This document shows positions 1 through 7,730 of a DNA stretch of 64,000 nt, in pieces. The stretch is from positions 1,860,001 to 1,924,000 of the forward strand of contig NZ_JADPMV010000001.1 of NCBI RefSeq assembly GCF_018398425.1, read 5' to 3'. The DNA is from Pseudomonas lalucatii (GTDB lineage Bacteria; Pseudomonadota; Gammaproteobacteria; Pseudomonadales; Pseudomonadaceae). The position numbers and the translations under genes were made by a program. Position 1 is the stretch's first letter. Each line of letters begins with the position of its first letter. Under the pieces are notes generated by a model. That model was not told where the DNA came from, made no database searches, and saw only the letters and a list, made by a program, of their open reading frames with translations.

Positions 1-551
1 GCCTCGGGCGAGGCCGGCGGCTGCCCGCCATCGAGCAACTGCGGACTGCACACCGGAAACAGGTCGTCCCAGGTCAGCCGGCTGGACTTGTAGCCCGGCC
101 ACACGCCCTGGCCGTAGCGGATCTCCATGTCCGCCTCCTTCTCCCGCTCGTCCAGCCAGATGTTGCTGGTGAAGCGCAGGCCGACATCCGGGTGGCACTC
201 GCGGAAACGCGCCAGGCGCGGCGCCAGCCAGGTGGTGAAGAACACCAGGTTGACCCGCACCGTCAGCAGGCGCTTGCGGCCCTGGCCGAACAGCTCGTCG
301 GTGGCCGCGGCCAGGCGCTCGACGGCCTCGTGCACCACCGGCATGTAGGCCTGGCCCGCCTCGGTCAGTTCCAGGCCGCGCGGCAGGCGCTTGAACAGGC
401 TGACGCCGAGCTGCGACTCGAGGCCCTTGACCTGCTGGCTGATCGCCGCCTGGGTCAGGTTCAGCTCGCCGGCCGCCTGGGTGAAGTTCAGGTGGCGGGC
501 GGATGCCTCGAACGAGCGCAGCCAGTTCAGTGGGGGAAGACGTTTCTTCAT
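1..551 (-). CDS. LysR-family transcriptional regulator (GcvA-like), C-terminus outside window
   Basis: A minus-strand frame opens with ATG at 551 and runs off the left edge, so about 183 N-terminal residues are visible. The N-terminus MKKRLPPLNWLRSFEAS and the following helix-turn-helix (FTQAAGELNLTQAAISQQV, about residues 23-41) are typical of GcvA-like LysR proteins, and the start of the periplasmic-binding-like effector domain follows. It begins 11 bp after the stop of the IclR gene, so the two are probably co-transcribed at the end of the dddB-dddC strand. LysR proteins (DddR) are known regulators of some ddd clusters, so this is a candidate regulator of the DMSP genes. The family call is firm; the target is inferred. 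Confidence 0.9.
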   Translation of the reverse strand, partial: MKKRLPPLNWLRSFEASARHLNFTQAAGELNLTQAAISQQVKGLESQLGVSLFKRLPRGLELTEAGQAYMPVVHEAVERLAAATDELFGQGRKRLLTVRVNLVFFTTWLAPRLARFRECHPDVGLRFTSNIWLDEREKEADMEIRYGQGVWPGYKSSRLTWDDLFPVCSPQLLDGGQPPASPE

Positions 552-562
552 CGCTAAGCTCG

Positions 563-1348
563 CTACCGGTCCCTGACGACCTCCGTGTCGGTGATCAGCT
601 GACCCAACTCCCCGGCCGCCTCACGTAGCAGCGGAGTATATGCCAGCAGCTCTTCCAGGCTCTTGCCTATCAGCGGCGCATGGCTGAACAGACAGGCGAA
701 CAAGCGACCATCGCGACCGCGGATGGGCACCGCGCAGGCCACCAGGCCGTCGACGAACTCCTCGTTGTCGATACCCAGTTCCTCCTCCCGGATTCTCTGC
801 AGCGCCGCCTCCAATTCGGCCGCGCTGGTCAGGGTATTGCGCGCCAGGCGCTGCAACGGCAGGTTGTTGAGGATGCGCCGGCGGCGTTCCCTGGGCAGCG
901 AGCTGAGGTAGAGCTTGCCGCTGGCGGTGCACCAGATCGGCGTGTGACTGCCGACCGACAGCTGTAGCTGCAGAGGCCGCTCGGCCTGCGCCCGGTCGTA
1001 GTAGATCATCTCGGTGCCGTTGGGGATGGCGATGCCGCAGGTCTCGCCGATCTGCGCGACCAGGCGCTTGAGGATGGCCTGGCGCGGCGCCTTGAAGCGC
1101 CCGCTGTAGAGCACGCCGAGGGCGATGTCGTGCATACGGTCGCCCGGCACCAGCAGGCCGCGCATGTTGATCTGCAGGTAGCCGTCGCCTTCGAGCTGGC
1201 CCAGCAGGCGGTGGATGCTCGGCTTGGGGATGTCCAGCTGATAGGCCAGGTCGGCCGGCGACATGGGCCGCTCGGCCTTGGACACCGCCTCGATGATCTC
1301 CAGCACCCGGCCGATCGAGGAGCCTTTTTCTCGGGTTGTCGTGGTCAC
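563..1348 (-). CDS. IclR-family transcriptional regulator
   Basis: The protein has about 261 residues, normal for IclR: an N-terminal winged HTH (LAYQLDIPKPSIHRLL) and a C-terminal effector-binding domain. I place the start at GTG 1348 (VTTTTREKGSSIGRVLE) because AGGAG lies 8 bases upstream; an ATG at 1396 would add 16 residues without a clear ribosome site. It lies downstream of dddB-dddC and upstream of a LysR gene, all on the minus strand. IclR proteins often respond to the substrate of adjacent catabolic genes, so control of the dddB/dddC/dddD locus is a reasonable inference. No operator can be assigned to it from the sequence. Confidence 0.92.
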   Translation of the reverse strand: MTTTTREKGSSIGRVLEIIEAVSKAERPMSPADLAYQLDIPKPSIHRLLGQLEGDGYLQINMRGLLVPGDRMHDIALGVLYSGRFKAPRQAILKRLVAQIGETCGIAIPNGTEMIYYDRAQAERPLQLQLSVGSHTPIWCTASGKLYLSSLPRERRRRILNNLPLQRLARNTLTSAAELEAALQRIREEELGIDNEEFVDGLVACAVPIRGRDGRLFACLFSHAPLIGKSLEELLAYTPLLREAAGELGQLITDTEVVRDR

Positions 1349-1388
1349 GGGGTCACTCCTGTCCGGCAGGGGCCGGCCTGAAACGGCA

Positions 1389-1420
1389 GAGGCCACGCTC
1401 CCTTGCGGGGGCGTGGCCCA
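1389..1420. terminator. Inverted repeat between dddC and the IclR gene
   Basis: GGCCACGC (1391-1398) pairs with GCGTGGCC (1411-1418) around a 12-base loop. There is no U-run on the minus-strand transcript, though CATTTT follows on the plus strand. It may partially terminate dddB-dddC transcription before the regulators, or be an mRNA-stabilising hairpin. Confidence 0.45.
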
Positions 1421-1461
1421 TTTTGCCCGGCAATAGCCGGCGGCGTGGCGCCTGGCGCCGG

Positions 1462-2958
1462 TTACTTCATGGTCGGCATGGAGAAGGACACGCCCTCGCG
1501 CACCCCGGCCGACGGCCAGCGCTGGGTGATGGTCTTGCGCTTGGTGTAGAAGCGCACGGCATCCGGACCGTAGGCATGCAGGTCGCCGAACAGCGAGCGC
1601 TTCCAGCCGCCGAAGCTGTGGTAGGCCACCGGCACCGGCAGCGGCACGTTGATGCCGACCATGCCGACCTTGATGTTGTCGGAGAAGTAGCGCGCCGCCT
1701 CGCCGTCGCGGGTGAAGATGCAGGTGCCGTTGCCGTATTCGTGGGCGTCGATCAGGTCCATCGCCTCCTGCATGCTGTTGACGCGCACCACCTGCAGCAC
1801 CGGGCCGAAGATTTCTTCCTGGTAGCTGAGCATCTCCGGGTTGACCTTGTCGATCAGCGTGCCGCCGACGAAGAAGCCGTTCTCGTGCCCGACCACCTGC
1901 GGGTTGCGGCCGTCGACCACGATCCTGGCGCCCTGCTCCTCGGCGCTGTCGATGTAGCCGACCACCTTCTGCTGGTGGGCCCTGGTGATCACCGGACCGA
2001 AATCGTTGCTCTTGTCCGAGTAGGCGCCGACCTTCAGCGACTGCATGGCGGCCTGCATCTTCTCGATCAGTGCATCGGCGGCCGCGTCACCCACGGCGAC
2101 GGCCACGGACAGCGCCATGCAGCGCTCGCCGGAGGAGCCGAAGGCGGCGCCCAGCAGCTGGTTGACCGCGTTGTCCATGTCGGCATCGGGCATGACGATG
2201 GCGTGGTTCTTCGCCCCGCCCAAGGCCTGGCAGCGCTTGCCGTTGGCGTTGGCGGTCTTGTAGATGTACTCGGCGATCGGCGTCGAGCCGACGAAGCTGA
2301 CGGCCTGGATGCGCTCGTCGCTGAGCAGCACGTCGACCGCTTCCTTGTCGCCGTTGACCACGTTCATCACGCCGTCCGGCAGACCGGCTTCCTGCAGCAG
2401 CTGGGCGATGAACAGGGTGGAGCTGGGATCGCGCTCGGACGGCTTGAGGATGAAGCAGTTGCCGCAGACGATGGCCATGGGGAACATCCACAGCGGCACC
2501 ATCGCCGGGAAGTTGAACGGGGTGATGCCGGCGACCACGCCCAGGGGCTGGAACTCGCTCCAGGAGTCGATGTTCGGGCCGACGTTCTTGCTGTGCTCGC
2601 CCTTGAGCAGCTCGGGGGCGCCGCAGGCGTATTCGACGTTCTCGATGCCGCGCTGCAGCTCGCCGAGGGCGTCGTGGGAAATCTTGCCGTGCTCCTCGCC
2701 GATCATCTGGGCGATGCGCTCGGCATTCTGCTCGAGCAGCTCCTTGAAGCGGAACATCACCCGCGCGCGCTTGATCGGCGGGGTGTTGCGCCACTCGGGG
2801 AAGGCGGCTTCGGCGGCGGCGATGGCCTGCTCGACCGTGGCCTTGGACGCCAGGGCCACCTGCTTGCTGACCTCGCCGGTGGAGGGGTTGTACACGTCCT
2901 GCAGGCGCGCGGCGGCGTCGATGATCTTGCCGTTGATCAGGTGTCCTACTGTGTTCAT
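1462..2958 (-). CDS. dddC: Methylmalonate/malonate-semialdehyde dehydrogenase (CoA-acylating), DddC-like
   Basis: The 498-residue protein is a full-length member of the MmsA/IolA branch of the aldehyde dehydrogenase superfamily: NAD-binding segment GITPFNFPAMVPLW, Rossmann region FVGSTPIAEYIY, and catalytic cysteine in SGERCMALS. MmsA enzymes oxidise (methyl)malonate semialdehyde with NAD+ and CoA to (propionyl-) acetyl-CoA and CO2. It sits 68 bp downstream of the iron alcohol dehydrogenase on the same strand and is divergent from dddD, the arrangement of DddB/DddC in known DMSP clusters, where DddC takes malonate semialdehyde to acetyl-CoA. A ribosome site (GAGGAA) precedes ATG 2958. A role in valine or myo-inositol catabolism is the alternative, but no other genes of those pathways are nearby. 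Confidence 0.9.
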   Translation of the reverse strand: MNTVGHLINGKIIDAAARLQDVYNPSTGEVSKQVALASKATVEQAIAAAEAAFPEWRNTPPIKRARVMFRFKELLEQNAERIAQMIGEEHGKISHDALGELQRGIENVEYACGAPELLKGEHSKNVGPNIDSWSEFQPLGVVAGITPFNFPAMVPLWMFPMAIVCGNCFILKPSERDPSSTLFIAQLLQEAGLPDGVMNVVNGDKEAVDVLLSDERIQAVSFVGSTPIAEYIYKTANANGKRCQALGGAKNHAIVMPDADMDNAVNQLLGAAFGSSGERCMALSVAVAVGDAAADALIEKMQAAMQSLKVGAYSDKSNDFGPVITRAHQQKVVGYIDSAEEQGARIVVDGRNPQVVGHENGFFVGGTLIDKVNPEMLSYQEEIFGPVLQVVRVNSMQEAMDLIDAHEYGNGTCIFTRDGEAARYFSDNIKVGMVGINVPLPVPVAYHSFGGWKRSLFGDLHAYGPDAVRFYTKRKTITQRWPSAGVREGVSFSMPTMK

Positions 2959-3026
2959 CGCAGCTGTTCCTCGATAGGTGTCTCAGGCGGCGCGGGCGCC
3001 ACCGCTAATGACGGATGAAAAGGGGC

Positions 3027-4184
3027 TTACCAGAGCTGCTTGTACAGCTCGATGATCTCTTCGGCGCTCGGCACCCGCGGGTTGTTGTTCGGCGAGCCGG
3101 AGGCCAGGGCCTGCTCGGCCATGACCTGCAGCTGGTCGAAGAACTGCTGGCGGTCGATGCCGAACTGCGCGGGCGTCGGCACCTGCAGCTCGTCGTTGAG
3201 GGCGCGCAGCTCGGCGAGCAGCTTGGCGTTGGCCTGCTCGGTGCTGTCCTGGGCGCCGGCCACGCCCATGGCGCGGGCGCAGTCGGCATAACGCTCGGCC
3301 GCGGCCGGGATGGAGAACTCGGTGACCGCCGGCAGCAGCATGGCGTTGGACAGGCCATGGGGCACATGAAAATGCGCGCCGATCGGCCGGCTCATGCCGT
3401 GCACCAGGGCCACCGAGGCATTGGAGAAGGCCACCCCGGCCAGGGTCGAGCCGAGCATCATCGCCTCGCGGGCGGCCTTGTCGGCGCCGTCGTGATAGGC
3501 GCGGCGCAGGTTCGGCGCGATCAGGCGCATGGCCTCCAGGGCCTGGCTGTCGCTGTACAGGCTGGCCTTCTTGCTGACGTAGGCCTCCATGGCGTGGGTC
3601 AGGGCGTCGATGCCGGTGTCGGCGGTGATGCGCGCCGGCAGGCTGAGGGTCAGGCTGAAGTCGATCAGCGCCGCCACCGGCATGAAGCCGATGCCCACGC
3701 AGAGCATTTTCTCGTCGGTCTTCTCGTCGGAAATGATGGTCACCCGGGTGACCTCCGAACCGGTGCCGGCGGTGGTGGGCACGGCGATGATCGGCAGGCC
3801 GGCCTCGGTGACGATGCGCGGGAACTTGTAGTCGCGCATCTCGCCGCCATGCTTGGCGAGGATGGCGATGGCCTTGGCGCTGTCGATCGGGCTGCCGCCG
3901 CCCAGGGCGATGATGCAGTCGTAGTCGCCGCCGCGCGCCTTCTCCACACCGGCCTGGATCGAGGCCACTGTCGGCTCGGGCACCGTCTCGTCGAACACCT
4001 CGGCCTGGATGTCGTGAGCCGCCAGGCGCGCCTGGATGGCGGCGGCGTAGCCGAGCTTGACCATCATCTTGTCGGTGATGATCAGCGGCCGCCTGCAGCC
4101 CAGGTTGGCCATCACGAGCGGGATGTCCTGACTGGCGTTCTCGCCGATCTGCATGATGCGAGGAAGTATCACTTGGGTAGACAT
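3027..4184 (-). CDS. dddB: Iron-containing alcohol dehydrogenase, DddB-like (3-hydroxypropionate dehydrogenase)
   Basis: The 385-residue protein is a group III iron-dependent alcohol dehydrogenase: nucleotide-binding GGGSPIDSAK, VPTTAGTGSE, and metal-ligand regions DTGIDALTHAMEAYVS and HGMSRPIGAHFHVPHG. I choose ATG 4184 (MSTQVILPRI) because GGAG lies 6 bases upstream; an upstream ATG at 4220 has no such site. Its neighbours (DddC-like dehydrogenase downstream, DddD-like CoA-transferase/lyase divergent) suggest that it oxidises 3-hydroxypropionate to malonate semialdehyde, as DddB does. From sequence alone the substrate among short-chain alcohols cannot be fixed; the pathway call rests on context. 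Confidence 0.88.
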   Translation of the reverse strand: MSTQVILPRIMQIGENASQDIPLVMANLGCRRPLIITDKMMVKLGYAAAIQARLAAHDIQAEVFDETVPEPTVASIQAGVEKARGGDYDCIIALGGGSPIDSAKAIAILAKHGGEMRDYKFPRIVTEAGLPIIAVPTTAGTGSEVTRVTIISDEKTDEKMLCVGIGFMPVAALIDFSLTLSLPARITADTGIDALTHAMEAYVSKKASLYSDSQALEAMRLIAPNLRRAYHDGADKAAREAMMLGSTLAGVAFSNASVALVHGMSRPIGAHFHVPHGLSNAMLLPAVTEFSIPAAAERYADCARAMGVAGAQDSTEQANAKLLAELRALNDELQVPTPAQFGIDRQQFFDQLQVMAEQALASGSPNNNPRVPSAEEIIELYKQLW

Positions 4185-4598
4185 GGCGACTCCGCTATTT
4201 CCGAGTGGCAGGCGCGGCAATGCGGAGAGGGCATGGCCGCGCGCTGCTATGGGCTGAAAGAGATGCCGCGAAGCTCAGTTCGCAGCGTTATTCGCATCCG
4301 GTGTTGCTCGCCACAAGTACCGATGGCGCCTTGACCCTTATCCGCATCGGTTGCCTTGTTTGGACGGCAACTTCGCCGTTTCCCGGCAACTTGCATGTGC
4401 TTCCGTTGCGCCCATCGCGTGCCGCCTGAGCGGCTGGGCAACCGTCGATGGGCGCCGCTGCCCGCCCCACTGGCCGCGGCTAGATGACCGAAAACAGCCG
4501 GATGGGAACCCTGTCCCTGCCGATCCGCGACGGCGCCCCTGCTGCGACGCCAACCGTCAATATCGAAACGAAACCTATTGTTATGAAGAGCAAAAACC

Positions 4599-4694
4599 AT
4601 GAAAAGCAAAAAAATAGCGGCCTATGCCGCGCTTTTTTTTATGGATCTATTAATCAAACTACCTCATGACCTGCGCGACCGATCGCCGACCTAG
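4599..4694 (+). CDS. Possible small ORF (31 aa), leader-peptide candidate
   Basis: ATG 4599 is preceded by GAAGAG 8-13 bases upstream and opens a 31-codon frame beginning MKSKKIAAYAALFFMDLLIK, a basic start followed by a hydrophobic stretch, ending at TAG 4692-4694. It overlaps the hairpin with flanking A/T tracts at 4617-4640, so translation could affect folding of the transcript. I recognise no family. It may equally be a chance frame, as no conservation can be judged here. Confidence 0.25.
   Translation: MKSKKIAAYAALFFMDLLIKLPHDLRDRSPT
4608..4640. terminator. Bidirectional rho-independent terminator candidate
   Basis: A 5-bp stem GCGGC/GCCGC (4617-4621 and 4626-4630) with a CTAT loop is followed by GC and eight T (4633-4640) and preceded by an A-rich tract, so it could terminate on either strand. 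It may insulate the divergent promoters; the short stem makes this uncertain. Confidence 0.4.
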
Positions 4695-4751
4695 GTCGCA
4701 TTGACGGCTCGCCGGCCGGCCGAATGACCGGCAGGTCACGCGCTTATGCAC

Positions 4752-4821
4752 CCATAAGAAAAAACCCGCCTAAGGTCCATTTTTTATTGCTGGTTCCGCC
4801 AAATCTTCATTCCTACTATCC
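4752..4821 (+). promoter_or_regulatory. Dyad operator plus -10 box upstream of dddD, shared with the 20.4 kb promoter
   Basis: An A/T-rich dyad, CCATAAGAAAAAA (4752-4764) and TTTTTATTGCTGG (4781-4793), is followed by a good -10 box TACTAT at 4814-4819 with no proper -35 at normal spacing. This suggests an activator-dependent promoter whose downstream half-site overlaps the -35 position. The same arrangement with 29 of 42 identical bases over the dyad occurs at 20383-20453. If used, the dddD transcript would have a leader of about 280 bases. A second weaker option is TTGACT at 5053-5058 near the gene. Confidence 0.6.
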
Positions 4822-5103
4822 GCCTCACCGAAGCAGACCAAGTACCTGCCGACCGCACCCACTGCCTCCCGCGGTGCGAGCGATAAAGGGAACGACTGGA
4901 TCCGGACGGTTGAGACGAATGAACGGAACAGCGGCCAGGCGCCGTCACTGAAGACGCCAGCCATCAACTTCTCCGTTCAGCTTTCGCACTTCGATATCGG
5001 ACGCTCGGGACTTGGTCATCACTCGCGACCTTATTCAAACAACACCCCCAACTTGACTGTTTTGCACCAGCAGGCTGGATCGCTCATCGAGGGATAAATT
5101 GAC

Positions 5104-7617
5104 ATGCACAACAACAATCAATTGCCTTTAACCGGTGTCCGCGTCGTCGACTTCGGCCAGCAGATCGCCGCCCCCGCCGTGGCCATGACCCTGGCCGACC
5201 TGGGCGCCACCGTGGTGCACATCGATCCGCCCCAGGGCCCGCAGTGGGACCACCCGGCCAATGCCGTGCTCAACCGCAACAAGAGCTGCCTGCGCCTGGA
5301 CCTCAAGAGCGAAGCCGGGCTCGCCCAGGCCCTGAGCCTGATCGAGCAGGCCGACATCGTCATCGAGAGCTTCCGCCCCGGCGTCATGCAGAGGCTGGGC
5401 ATCGACTTCGCCAAGCTGCGCGAGGCCCGTCCCGAACTGATCACCCTGTCGGTGCCGGGCTTCGCCAGTAACGACCAGCTGCGTCGTGAGTGGAAGGCCA
5501 CCGAGGCCGTGGTCGCCGCCACCGCCGGCGCCTTCACCGACATGGGCTTCAACCGCGTGCTGCTGGGCCTGAACCCGAGCTTCTCGCCGCTGCCTCTGGG
5601 TTCGGCTTACGCCACCACCCTGGCCGCCGCCTCCGTCGCCCTGGCCCTGCAGGCCCGCGAGCGCAGCGGCCGTGGCGACGCCATCGAGGTGCCGGTGATC
5701 TCCGCGCTGATGGAAGGCCTGTCGTACAACTCCTACGTCATCGAAGGCCTGCCCGAGCGCTACAAGACCATGCGCGAGAAGGAGATCGAGTACCGCAAGG
5801 CCAACAACATTGCGATGGACCTGAGCTACGACGACCTGCAGGAATACCTGGACCCCTTCTACCGCACCTACAAATGCGCCGACGGCCGCATGTTCTATTG
5901 CGTCTGCCCGTCGCACCGCAACCACGCCAAGCGCGCCCTGACCGTGCTGGGCATCTATGACGAACTGGTCGCCGAGGGTCTGCCGGAAGTCAACGACCTG
6001 CACGCGCCGATCAGCGAGTGGGACGGCGAGACCTCCATCGGCGTCTACCCGCTGCCGAAGAAGTGGGCCGACCACATCTCCGCGAAGATGAAGCAGGCCT
6101 TCCTGACCAAGACCTCCGAGGAGTGGGCGAAGATCTTCGGCGAAGGCCAGATCCCCGGCGCGCCGCACCGCACCACCCAGGAGTGGGTCAACCATGAGCA
6201 CACCAACGCCGCCGGCCTGATCGTCGAGGTCGACGACCCCGAGTACGGCCTGATGAAGCAGCCCGGACCCTTCGCCTGGCTGGAAGAGTGCGCCGGGCAG
6301 ATGGTCAGCCCGCGGCCGCGCAAGACCGTCAGCTTCGAGCAGGCCCTGGCCGAGCTGAGTGAGGTGGCCGCCGCCGAAGTCGTGACCCGTCCGGTCGGCG
6401 ACGCGATCAAGCCGGCCAGCAAGGCCGGCTGGCTCGACGGCCTGCGCATCCTCGACCTGACCAACGTGATCGCCGGCCCGCACTCCACCGCCTTCCTCGC
6501 CCGCTTCGGCGCCGAGGTGATCAAGCTCGACACCGTCAAGCCCATGTACGACCCGCTGATCGGCACCCTGTTCAGCTTCCAGACCAGCATGGGCAAGCGC
6601 AGCGCCCTGGTCGACATCATGAGCGCCGAAGGCCGCGAGGTGTTCAACCGCCTGGTGCGCTCGGTGGACATGGTGGTGATCAACGCCCCCGAGCGTCAGC
6701 TCAAGGCCCTGGGCCTGGACCACGACAGCCTGCAGGCGGTCAACCCGGGCGTGCTGTTCTGCCGCCTCGACTGCCTCGGCGGCCCGCTGCCCGGGCCGAA
6801 GACCAATTACATCGGCTACGACGACATCATCCAGGCCCACAGCGGCATCATGAGCCGCTTCGGTGGCCCGCAGACCCCGGAAGAGCACGCCCACCTCGGC
6901 ACCCTGGACGTCAACTGCGGCTTCGCCGCCGGCCTGGGCATGGCCGTGTCGATCTACCACAAGCTCAAGACCGGCCAGCCGACCCGCTCGCGCACCTCGC
7001 TGTCGGCCATCACCAACCTGGCGCAGCTGTCGTTCGCCTTCGACTATGAAGGTCGCGCGCCCTTCGACGAGCCGTCCGGCCGCGAAGTGCTGGGCCACCA
7101 CGCCCTGTCGCACTTCTACCAGACCGCCGAGGGTTGGCTGTACCTCGACTCCAAGCAAGCCGAACTGGCGCAACTGGAACAGGTCGAGGGTCTGGCCGGC
7201 ATCAGCCAGGCCGCGGATGTCGGCGCCTTCCTCAAGGCTGCGCTGCGCAGCGCACCGGCCGCCTACTGGGCCGAGCAACTGCAGGCCGCCGACATCGCCG
7301 CGGCGGTGCCGATGTCCATCGAGTCGCTGCGTGAACAGTACAGCCGCGACGGCGATGGTAGCGTGGGCATCGACCGGGGCAGCTTCGCCTTCTCGATCCA
7401 CCGCGACCACCCGAGCGGCCACTGCCTGACCCAGATCGACCACCTGGCGATCCGTCCGAGCGAAGCCAGCATCAAGGCCGTGAGCCTGCCGGAGCGCTGG
7501 GGCCACTCGACCCGCGAGGTGCTGGCCGACGCCGGCTACAGCTCGAGCGAGATCGAGTCGATGCTCGCGCGTAACATCGCCAGCCTGGGCTGGGCCAAGG
7601 AGTTCCTGCCCAGCTAA
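5104..7617 (+). CDS. dddD: DMSP CoA-transferase/lyase DddD (fused class III CoA-transferase)
   Basis: The 837-residue protein is two class III (CaiB/BaiF) CoA-transferase domains in tandem: domain 1 from about residue 8 (TGVRVVDFGQQIAAPAVAM) to 420 and domain 2 from about 440 (DGLRILDLTNVIAGPHSTAF) to the end. Ordinary family members are about 400 residues; this fused length is that of DddD. Domain 2 keeps a catalytic-type aspartate in TLDVNCG at residue 602, the position I recall as the essential Asp of characterised DddD; the equivalent part of domain 1 (LPLGSAYAT) lacks it. DddD converts DMSP plus acetyl-CoA to DMS, acetate and 3-hydroxypropionyl-CoA in the cytoplasm. The ribosome site GAGGGA lies 9 bases before ATG 5104. 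Divergent dddB/dddC genes support the call. Confidence 0.9.
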   Translation: MHNNNQLPLTGVRVVDFGQQIAAPAVAMTLADLGATVVHIDPPQGPQWDHPANAVLNRNKSCLRLDLKSEAGLAQALSLIEQADIVIESFRPGVMQRLGIDFAKLREARPELITLSVPGFASNDQLRREWKATEAVVAATAGAFTDMGFNRVLLGLNPSFSPLPLGSAYATTLAAASVALALQARERSGRGDAIEVPVISALMEGLSYNSYVIEGLPERYKTMREKEIEYRKANNIAMDLSYDDLQEYLDPFYRTYKCADGRMFYCVCPSHRNHAKRALTVLGIYDELVAEGLPEVNDLHAPISEWDGETSIGVYPLPKKWADHISAKMKQAFLTKTSEEWAKIFGEGQIPGAPHRTTQEWVNHEHTNAAGLIVEVDDPEYGLMKQPGPFAWLEECAGQMVSPRPRKTVSFEQALAELSEVAAAEVVTRPVGDAIKPASKAGWLDGLRILDLTNVIAGPHSTAFLARFGAEVIKLDTVKPMYDPLIGTLFSFQTSMGKRSALVDIMSAEGREVFNRLVRSVDMVVINAPERQLKALGLDHDSLQAVNPGVLFCRLDCLGGPLPGPKTNYIGYDDIIQAHSGIMSRFGGPQTPEEHAHLGTLDVNCGFAAGLGMAVSIYHKLKTGQPTRSRTSLSAITNLAQLSFAFDYEGRAPFDEPSGREVLGHHALSHFYQTAEGWLYLDSKQAELAQLEQVEGLAGISQAADVGAFLKAALRSAPAAYWAEQLQAADIAAAVPMSIESLREQYSRDGDGSVGIDRGSFAFSIHRDHPSGHCLTQIDHLAIRPSEASIKAVSLPERWGHSTREVLADAGYSSSEIESMLARNIASLGWAKEFLPS

Positions 7618-7662
7618 GCTCGGCCTGGCGCGGGCGGAATAGCCGTCCCGTCCGTCACCACC

Positions 7663-7698
7663 CGGCTCTGCCGCGCACCTGCGCGGCAGAGCCGTTTT
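7663..7698 (+). terminator. Rho-independent terminator after dddD
   Basis: A perfect 14-bp stem (7663-7676 with 7681-7694) closed by an ACCT loop is followed by TTTT. It lies 45 bp after the dddD stop and before the MFS gene, so the MFS gene depends on readthrough or its own promoter. Confidence 0.85.
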
Positions 7699-7730
7699 GC
7701 CTGATGCGCCTGGCATCGTTGGGGGGAATT

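Larger units (their letters stand above)
4185..5103. other. Divergent intergenic region between dddB and dddD
   Basis: These 919 bases separate the divergent dddB and dddD. I see a small hairpin flanked by A- and T-tracts (4608-4640), a possible 31-codon reading frame (4599-4694), and a dyad/promoter element (4752-4821) shared with the region upstream of the binding protein gene at 20597; these are listed separately. The other open frames here have no convincing start sites or recognisable sequence. Its length suggests a multi-input control region. Confidence 0.6.

Noticed and set aside
1336..3018. Long plus-strand frame (560 codons) antisense to dddC
   Set aside because: Histidine/glycine/valine-rich translation typical of the shadow frame of a GC-rich gene; the minus-strand protein is a clear aldehyde dehydrogenase.
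4724..4951. 75-codon frame in the dddB-dddD intergenic region
   Set aside because: It crosses the shared dyad promoter, has proline/arginine-rich nonsense-like sequence and no ribosome site.
5128..7716. 862-codon minus-strand frame opposite dddD
   Set aside because: Shadow of the dddD reading frame; no recognisable motifs or start site.
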